Source of the DNA: Streptomyces sp. NBC_00443
GTDB lineage: Bacteria; Actinomycetota; Actinomycetes; Streptomycetales; Streptomycetaceae
DNA length: 64,000 bases
Direction of reading: 5' to 3'
NCBI RefSeq assembly: GCF_036014175.1
Contig: NZ_CP107917.1
Span: 9,176,001-9,240,000, forward strand
Shown here: piece by piece, positions 58,588 to 64,000 of the stretch
Layout of the letters: the number at the start of each line of letters is the position of its first letter
How positions within the stretch are numbered: position 1 is the first letter of the stretch
Position numbers and translations under genes: made by a program
The notes under the pieces: generated by a model
Database searches by the model: none
What the model saw: only the letters and a program-made list of their open reading frames with translations
Told to the model about the DNA's origin: nothing

Positions 58588-59961
58588 TCAGTCCCGGCCG
58601 CGCGCGCGTTTGAACCGTGCCAGGCCGTCACCGAGATCGATCAGCGGTTGCGGATAGTCCACCTGCGATCGTTCGTGTTCGGGCATCCGCCAGGGCTCGT
58701 GGACGTGGGCGACCGCCACATCCCGCAGTTCTGGCACCCAACGACGGACGTATTCTCCCTGCGCATCGAAGCGTTTGCCCTGGACCACCGGGTTGAGGAC
58801 GCGGTGGGGACGGGTGTCGGTGCCGGTTCCGGCGACCCATTGCCAGTTGAGCTGGTTGTTGACGACGTCGCCGTCCACCAGCAGGTCCAGGAAGTGGCGG
58901 GCGCCGATCCGCCAGTCCACGTACAGAGTCTTGGCCAGGAAACTCGCCACCAGCAGACGCGCCCGGTTGTGCATCCAGCCCTCGTGGCGCAGCTGGCGCA
59001 TGGCCGCGTCGACGACCGGGTAGCCGGTACGGCCGTCCCGCCACGCGGCGATGTCCTTAGCCGCCTCCTTCTCGGTCCGCCACTTGTCGTTGCGGGTGCG
59101 GTAGTCCCGACGGGAGGCGTCCGGGCGCGCGGCCAGAACCTGGTGGTGGAAATCGCGCCAGCACAGCTGCCGTACGAACGCATCCGCCCCCGCCCCACCG
59201 CGTTCGCGGGCCCGCTGGACGAGTTCCGCAGGGGAGAGAGCACCGAAGTGCAGGTAGGGCGACAGCCTGGACGTGGCGTCGCCCGCCAGATCGTCGTGCC
59301 GATCCGCGTACTCGGACAGGTCGCTGCGCGCCCACCGGCTGAACCGGTCGCGCCCCGCCGCCTCCCCACCGTCGGGCAGACCCGGCGAGATGTCGGACAG
59401 CTCGTCGCGGGAGGGCAACGGCTCGCCCTGCACTGCGTCAGGGACGTGCACGGCGCGCGGCGCCGCGCAGACCTCCCTGAGCCGCTCCTGGGACCATTTG
59501 CGGAAGTACGGGGTGAACACGGCGAAGTGATCGGAGCCGGCCGGCGTCACAGCGCCCGGGGCGACGGCCGTGACCACCGTGTCGTGCACACGCAGCGCCA
59601 CGCCCTGTGCGCGCAGACCGTCCCGAAGCTGCTCCTCCCGCCGGTGGGCGTAGTCGGTGACGCCTGCAGCCATGTGCACCTCGGTCGCTTCGCACTCCGT
59701 GGCCACCGTGCAGACCTCCTGAAGCACTGGCCCCTTGCGTACGACGAGCCTGCCTCCACGACCGCGCAGGGAGGCGTCGAGGTCGGTCAGGCAGTCGGCG
59801 AGGAAGGCGCTGCGGTTGGGCACGTCGAAGCCGGCCGCGTGGACCCCAGGATCGCGGACGAACAGCGGTACCACCTCATCGGCCGACGCGAGGGCTGCGC
59901 GCAGCGGTGGATGATCATGCAGACGCAGGTCCGAGGTGAACAAGACGACCGCGACGGTCAT
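58588..59961 (-). CDS. phrB: Deoxyribodipyrimidine photolyase
   Basis: A 457-residue class I photolyase that repairs cyclobutane pyrimidine dimers using blue light and FAD. The antenna domain begins VVLFTSDLRLHDHPPL. The FAD domain has SRLSPYLHFGALSPAELVQR, FVRQLCWRDFHH, GYPVVDAAMRQLRHEGWMHN (helix with the substrate and electron-transfer residues) and LDLLVDGDVVNNQLNWQWVA. It is intact and lies in line with the crt operon and the decayed Fe-S relative, forming the repair arm of the light response. Confidence 0.94.
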   Translation of the reverse strand: MTVAVVLFTSDLRLHDHPPLRAALASADEVVPLFVRDPGVHAAGFDVPNRSAFLADCLTDLDASLRGRGGRLVVRKGPVLQEVCTVATECEATEVHMAAGVTDYAHRREEQLRDGLRAQGVALRVHDTVVTAVAPGAVTPAGSDHFAVFTPYFRKWSQERLREVCAAPRAVHVPDAVQGEPLPSRDELSDISPGLPDGGEAAGRDRFSRWARSDLSEYADRHDDLAGDATSRLSPYLHFGALSPAELVQRARERGGAGADAFVRQLCWRDFHHQVLAARPDASRRDYRTRNDKWRTEKEAAKDIAAWRDGRTGYPVVDAAMRQLRHEGWMHNRARLLVASFLAKTLYVDWRIGARHFLDLLVDGDVVNNQLNWQWVAGTGTDTRPHRVLNPVVQGKRFDAQGEYVRRWVPELRDVAVAHVHEPWRMPEHERSQVDYPQPLIDLGDGLARFKRARGRD

Positions 59962-59997
59962 GGCGATGCTCCTGAGAATGCGATCCGGTGTTGAGTG

Positions 59998-60378
59998 TCA
60001 CTGCCCGCTTCTTCCCTCACGCCGCGCAGTACGGATGCGGTCCGGGTGAGAGGTTGCCCGCCGTGCGCTCATGCCCTTGGCTGCCGCTTGGGTGATGTTG
60101 CGGGCCATACCCCCGAAGACGACCGCGTGGAACGGAGACACGGACCACCAGTAGGCGTGGCCGAGCAGCCCACGGGGGTGGAACAGGGCGCGCTGCCGGT
60201 AGCGGGTGCGGCCGTCCTCGTCCGTCGCTGCGTACATCTCCAGCCACGCCAGGCCCGGCAGCCGCATCTCCGCCCGCAGCCGCAGCATCCGGCCCGGCTC
60301 GATCTCCTCGACCCGCCAGAAGTCCAGTGAGTCGCCCACCCGCAGGCGCTCGGCATCGCGTCGGCCGCGCCGCAGGCC
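59998..60378 (-). pseudogene. C-terminal fragment of a DUF2867/SDR fusion protein
   Basis: About 125 residues match the end of SDR-DUF2867 proteins: GRRDAERLRVGDSLDFWRVE, GLAWLEMYAATDEDGRTRY, RALFHPRGLLGHAYWWSVSP and VVFGGMARNI. The N-terminal Rossmann half and the start codon are missing. It lies just downstream of the 60.5-kb region and upstream of photolyase. A truncated relic, perhaps of a light-responsive gene. Confidence 0.65.
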
Positions 60379-60516
60379 ACCACACACACCTGACCTGCTT
60401 GGCATCGGGCCTCCGTCAGGGCATCGGCGATTCGGCCAACCCGTGGCGTCCGCCGACGGCCCCAGTACCGCGTCCACGCGTTCGGCCCCTTGCGCTTCAA
60501 GGTCCCCATTACGTCC

Positions 60517-60538
60517 GGAATCGAGTGCGTTCGATTCC
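60517..60538. promoter_or_regulatory. Operator candidate before the ABC exporter
   Basis: A perfect inverted repeat GGAATCGA (60517-60524), 6 bases, TCGATTCC (60531-60538). It lies about 70 bp before the exporter start, a usual place for a repressor. A 16-bp interior (AATCGA-6-TCGATT is included) is strictly symmetric. Confidence 0.55.
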
Positions 60539-60608
60539 CTCGCCGCGTCGTTATGCCGTGCACCGCCGAGCCATCCAGGTGCGGCACGACTCCCGAGGAG
60601 GGATCTGG

Positions 60609-62497
60609 GTGACATTGACTGACGCCTCGACCGACAGCGCCGAGACGCCGCCCCCTCCGCCGCCGGCCACCATCAACTTCGAGGGCAAGTTCGGCAAGAA
60701 CCCGCTGGCAGACGCCAGTTTCGCGGCCATGTGCCGGCGGCTTCCCGCCGTGCTCGGGCATACCGCACGGATGGCGTGGGCCGTCGACAGAACCGGTGTC
60801 GTGCTGCTCCTCATCTGCCAGGCGCTGACCGGCATCGCGGCCGCTGCCGTCCTCGTCTTCACCGCACAGGCGATGACTCACATCCTCGGCAGCGGTGCCG
60901 TGTCCGAACGTCTGCACGTCGCGCTTCCCGCTCTGGCCATCGTGACGGCAGCCGCAGGCGTCGGCCGCATCAGCAGCGCGCTGTCTTCCTACGCCGACGG
61001 ACGCATCACACCCCTCCTGACGACCGAGGCGGACATCGCGCTCGTGACCGCCGTCTGCCGCGTCGAGTCGAGCGCGTACGGCGAGGACGGGTTCGCCGAT
61101 CGACAGGAAGCCGCCGAGATCGGCGTCACCCGGACCCGGTTGATGGTGCAGGACGCCCAGCGGTACATGTCCGCCCTGATCCGCATGATCGCCGCGAGCG
61201 GCGTCATCTCCACGCTGCACCCGCTGATGCTGCCCCTGCTCCTGCTGGCCGTCCTCCCGGCCGGCGCCGGCGCCGTGCTGTCGGCACGCGTCGACTACGA
61301 GACCCACTACCTCAACGTCGGCGACCGCAACGTCAGGTCGATGATGCGCTGGTGGGCCACCTACTCCCGCTTCGGCGACGAAGTCCGCGCCAACGGCATG
61401 ACGGACTACCTCACCTACTGGTACCGGGCCCTGTCCGACCGGATCGACCGACGCACCCTGACCGCCGCCCCGCGCATGCTCCGCATCACGCTGACCAGCA
61501 GCGCTCTGGGCGGTATCTTCCTGCTGGGCACCTGGGCCACCCTCGCCTGGCTGGCCACCACCGGCCGGGTCGCCCTGCCCGTCGCGGCCACCGCCGTCGT
61601 CGCCGTCCAGACCACACTGGCCGCGCTCTCCCAGTTCGTCATCCACGGCGCAGCCATGTTCCACACCTCCCTCTACCTCGCCGACATGCGTTCCTTCCTC
61701 GACATGGCCGACGAACGCGCCCCCAGCGCGGCCAATCGACCATCCCGGAACGCGTGGATGAAATCCGACTCGACGAGGTCGCGTACCAGTACCCCGGCAA
61801 GGAGGAACCCGCCGTCGCAGGCGTGTCACTCACCCTGCGCCGCGGAGAGATCCTCGCCATCGTCGGGGAGAACGGCTCCGGCAAGTCGACCCTGGCCAAA
61901 CTCATCACCGGCATCCTGCTCGCCGACAAGGGCCGCGTCCTGTGGGACAACGCCGACCTCGCCCACGCAGATCCCGACGCGGTGTGGAAACGCACCGCAC
62001 TGGTCCCGCAGAACTTCGCCTGTTGGCCCCTGCGCGCCCGCGAGAACATCACCCTCGGCCAGCCGAAGTCACACGACGACGCACCGGTGTGGGACGTCGT
62101 CGACGCCATCGGTATGCGCGAGGCGATCGAGGAGCTGCCCCAGCAACTCGACACCCTCCTCGCCAAGGAACTGTGGGGCGGAGCCGAGTTGTCCGGCGGG
62201 CAGTGGCAGCGTCTGGTGTGCGGCCGGGCGCTCTACAGGCAGACCCCGCTGCTGATTCTGGACGAGCCGACCTCACAGATGGACGCCCGCGGTGAGCACG
62301 CCATCTTCCTTGAGATCAAACGGATCGCCGCCGAGCGCATGACGATCGTCGTCACCCACCAGCTCGAAAACACCAAGCTCGCCGACCGCATCCTCGTCAT
62401 GGACAAAGGCCGTGTCATCGAACAGGGCACGTACGACGACCTGGCCGGCGGTGGGGGCCTCTTCGCGGAGCTCGTTGCCCTGGCTCAGGACCGGTGA
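60609..62497 (+). pseudogene. ABC exporter half-transporter, single-base frameshift
   Basis: From a GTG with GAGGAGGGA upstream, the first frame encodes a Pro-rich start and six transmembrane helices of an ABC exporter domain (VVLLLICQALTGIAAAAVLV, LTLPLL-like helices). The second frame, meeting it at 61730, encodes the nucleotide-binding domain: IVGENGSGKSTLAKL (Walker A), LSGGQWQRLVCGRAL (signature), LLILDEPTSQMD (Walker B) and VVTHQL. One extra G at GG 61730-61731 fuses them into ~629 residues. The substrate is unknown; similar single genes export peptides or lipids. Confidence 0.83.
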
Positions 62498-62522
62498 CGG
62501 CCGCGGTCGGCCGTATGGCACC

Positions 62523-64000
62523 TCAGTCAGCCTGGGGGTCGCCGGTTCGACACGATGGTTCGGCGGTGGCGGCGAGCAGAGCGGTGTCGTCGTCGACGCG
62601 GTCGGGGGTGTTCAGCAGCTCCAGGGCTCGTTCGGTGATCTGCTGGGGGTCGGTGCGGGTGGCGGCGGGCAGCGCGCCGCAGGTCTGGCGTAGGGCCTCC
62701 AGGCAGCAGTCCAAGGACAGTGCCCGGTTTTCCACCAGGCCGTCGGTGTACAGCAGCAGACTGGAGCCGGGCGGGAACGCCACCTCGCGGTCGACCGGGG
62801 TGCTGCCCAGCCCCAGCGGCAGCGCCGGGGGCAGCTCCAGATAGGCGGTGTCGGTGGCTATCAGCAAGGGCGGCAGGTGCCCGCTGGCGGCGTAGCGCAG
62901 GCGGTGGCGGTGTGGGTCGTAGACCGCGTACAGGCAGGTGGCAAATCGTTCGGTGGCGAGCGACTGCAGGTAGGCGTCCAGCCTGGCCAGCACCTGGGCC
63001 GGGCTGGCGCCTTCCATCGCGAGGCTGTGCAGGGCGGAGCGGAGTTGGCCCATCACGATGGCGGCTTCCACGTCGTGGCCCATGACGTCGCCGATGGCCA
63101 GCCCCACGGCGCCGTCGGGCAGTGCGAGCACGTCGTACCAGTCGCCGCCGACCTCGGCGCCGCGGTTGCTGGCCCGGTAGTGGGTGGCCAGGCGCACCCC
63201 GGGCACCTGGGGCAGGTGGTGGGGCAGCAGGGCGCGCTGCAGGGTCAGGGCGAGGTGGCGTTCGTTGTGGTACCGGGTGGCGTTGTCGTAGGCCAGGGCC
63301 AGGCGGTGGGTGAGGTTCTCCAGATACTTGTGTTCGACCGCGGAATAGCCGGTCTGCCGGACCAGTACCAGGGCCCCCAGTGTCCGGTCGTGGGCATGCA
63401 GCGGCAGGGCGAGGTTGGCGGCGGGCGGTGGGTGCGGGCCGGCTGGGGCCGGGGCGGTGCCGTTGATCGCGTGGGTGGCGGCGGTGGCCAGGGCTTCGGG
63501 GGAAAGAAGGGGGGCGCCGGCGATGTAGGCCGGGGGCGACTGTGCCGGGGCGGGTGTCGCGGCGGTGAGGTGGATGCTGATCTGGTCGGCGAAGTCGGGC
63601 AGCAGGATCTGGCCGACGGTCTGGAGTATCTGTTCCGGGTCGAGGGTCGCGGACAGCCGCAGGCCCGCGTCGGCCAGGGAGGCCAGCACGGCCAGTTGGC
63701 TGCGGGTCTCGGTCAGGACCTGTTCGCGCAGCCGGGACAGCTCCAACCCGGTGCGGACGCGCGCCAGCAACTGGCGTGCGGAGAAGGGTTTGGCCAGGTA
63801 GTCGTCGGCTCCGGCCTGCCGGCCCTGCATGGATTCCTCCTCGCCGGCGCGGGCGGTGAGCAAGACGATGGGCAGGCGGGCGGTGCGCGGGTCGGCGCGC
63901 AGTGCCCGGACCAGCTCGAAGCCGTCCATGCGGGGCATCATCACGTCGCTGAGCACCAGCTGCACCGGCTGCGCCAGGGCCATTTCCAGGGCGGCCCGGC
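62523..64000 (-). CDS. Receiver-GAF-PP2C (SpoIIE-type) phosphatase, 5' end beyond the window
   Basis: The gene enters from the right edge; upstream codons RAALE continue the frame without a start. Parts in order: receiver domain (LVLSDVMMPRMDGFELV with the phospho-Asp, PIVLLTARAGEE, YLAKPFSARQLLARV), a coiled coil, GAF domain (about 110-240), and a PP2C/SpoIIE domain (VGGDWYDVLALPDG, GLAIGDVMGHDVEAA, GHLPPLL, LLLYTDGLVE, DDDTALLAA). All metal-binding aspartates are present. Such proteins dephosphorylate anti-sigma antagonists in partner-switch signalling. A histidine-kinase part may precede it outside the window. Confidence 0.9.
   Translation of the reverse strand, partial: RAALEMALAQPVQLVLSDVMMPRMDGFELVRALRADPRTARLPIVLLTARAGEEESMQGRQAGADDYLAKPFSARQLLARVRTGLELSRLREQVLTETRSQLAVLASLADAGLRLSATLDPEQILQTVGQILLPDFADQISIHLTAATPAPAQSPPAYIAGAPLLSPEALATAATHAINGTAPAPAGPHPPPAANLALPLHAHDRTLGALVLVRQTGYSAVEHKYLENLTHRLALAYDNATRYHNERHLALTLQRALLPHHLPQVPGVRLATHYRASNRGAEVGGDWYDVLALPDGAVGLAIGDVMGHDVEAAIVMGQLRSALHSLAMEGASPAQVLARLDAYLQSLATERFATCLYAVYDPHRHRLRYAASGHLPPLLIATDTAYLELPPALPLGLGSTPVDREVAFPPGSSLLLYTDGLVENRALSLDCCLEALRQTCGALPAATRTDPQQITERALELLNTPDRVDDDTALLAATAEPSCRTGDPQAD

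Noticed and set aside
60069-61829. A long minus-strand frame opposite the ABC exporter
   Set aside because: Shadow of the transporter domain; highly repetitive Gly/Asp/Gln composition without motifs.

Overview
The window is very GC-rich, uses GTG as well as ATG starts, has tight ATGA/GTGA gene overlaps, and carries families typical of Streptomyces (LitR/crt carotenoid locus, DUF5302, DUF2243-CtaG, DUF4397, MpaB-type oxygenase, PP2C-receiver hybrids). I read it as part of a Streptomyces chromosome, probably accessory or arm DNA, because it holds many gene fragments, decayed genes and an apparent extra copy of a housekeeping gene (rpoA).

Layout. 1-3.3 kb: two adjacent DUF4139 (MuiA-like) proteins, the first running off the left edge. 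3.6-8.2 kb: a DHA1-type efflux pump, a secreted GH5 endoglucanase with a palindromic operator candidate, a secreted beta-propeller protein and a small DUF5302 protein. 8.4-12.8 kb: an NAD-dependent epimerase and a MurG paralogue, divergent from an OmpR-type response regulator and sensor kinase. 13-17.8 kb: an aromatic-acid-type MFS transporter divergent from a carboxylesterase, small secreted proteins and a frameshifted zinc-ribbon gene. 17.9-25.4 kb: katG, a GNAT acetyltransferase, a cation/proton antiporter, and an operon of a small helical protein, a polyprenyl diphosphate synthase and an MpaB/DUF2236 oxygenase. 25.7-36.8 kb: a frameshifted ABC-F protein, a stand-alone rpoA copy, a VOC remnant, DUF2243 plus frameshifted ctaG, dienelactone hydrolase, an OGG-fold protein, and a TetX-like flavin monooxygenase divergent from its TetR regulator. 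37-42.5 kb: a P450 remnant and a two-gene operon of large secreted multidomain carbohydrate proteins (PQQ-type sugar dehydrogenase-PKD-CBM6-CBM6, and ThuA-CBM6-GH99-like).

44.4-60.4 kb is a light-induced carotenoid locus: anti-sigma factor, decayed class F sortase, DUF4397 surface protein and a LitS-like ECF sigma factor, divergent from a LitR/CarH-type MerR-B12 regulator (frameshifted); then litQ-like SDR, crtY, crtT and crtU, convergent with crtE-crtI-crtB-Rieske; then a truncated iron-sulfur-type photolyase relative and an intact photolyase. Together these encode light sensing, isorenieratene-type carotenoid synthesis and photorepair. 60.6-64 kb: a frameshifted ABC exporter and a receiver-GAF-PP2C phosphatase running off the right edge.

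Two layers of gene damage are visible. Some loci are truly truncated or internally deleted (sortase, Fe-S photolyase relative, P450, alpha/beta hydrolase, DUF2867 and AraC pieces). Others are full length apart from one single-base indel in a G/C run (ABC-F, ctaG, litR, ABC exporter, zinc ribbon), which may be sequencing error or recent inactivation. No tRNA, rRNA, CRISPR array or intact transposase was seen. Family names rest on motif recognition by eye and were not checked by search.
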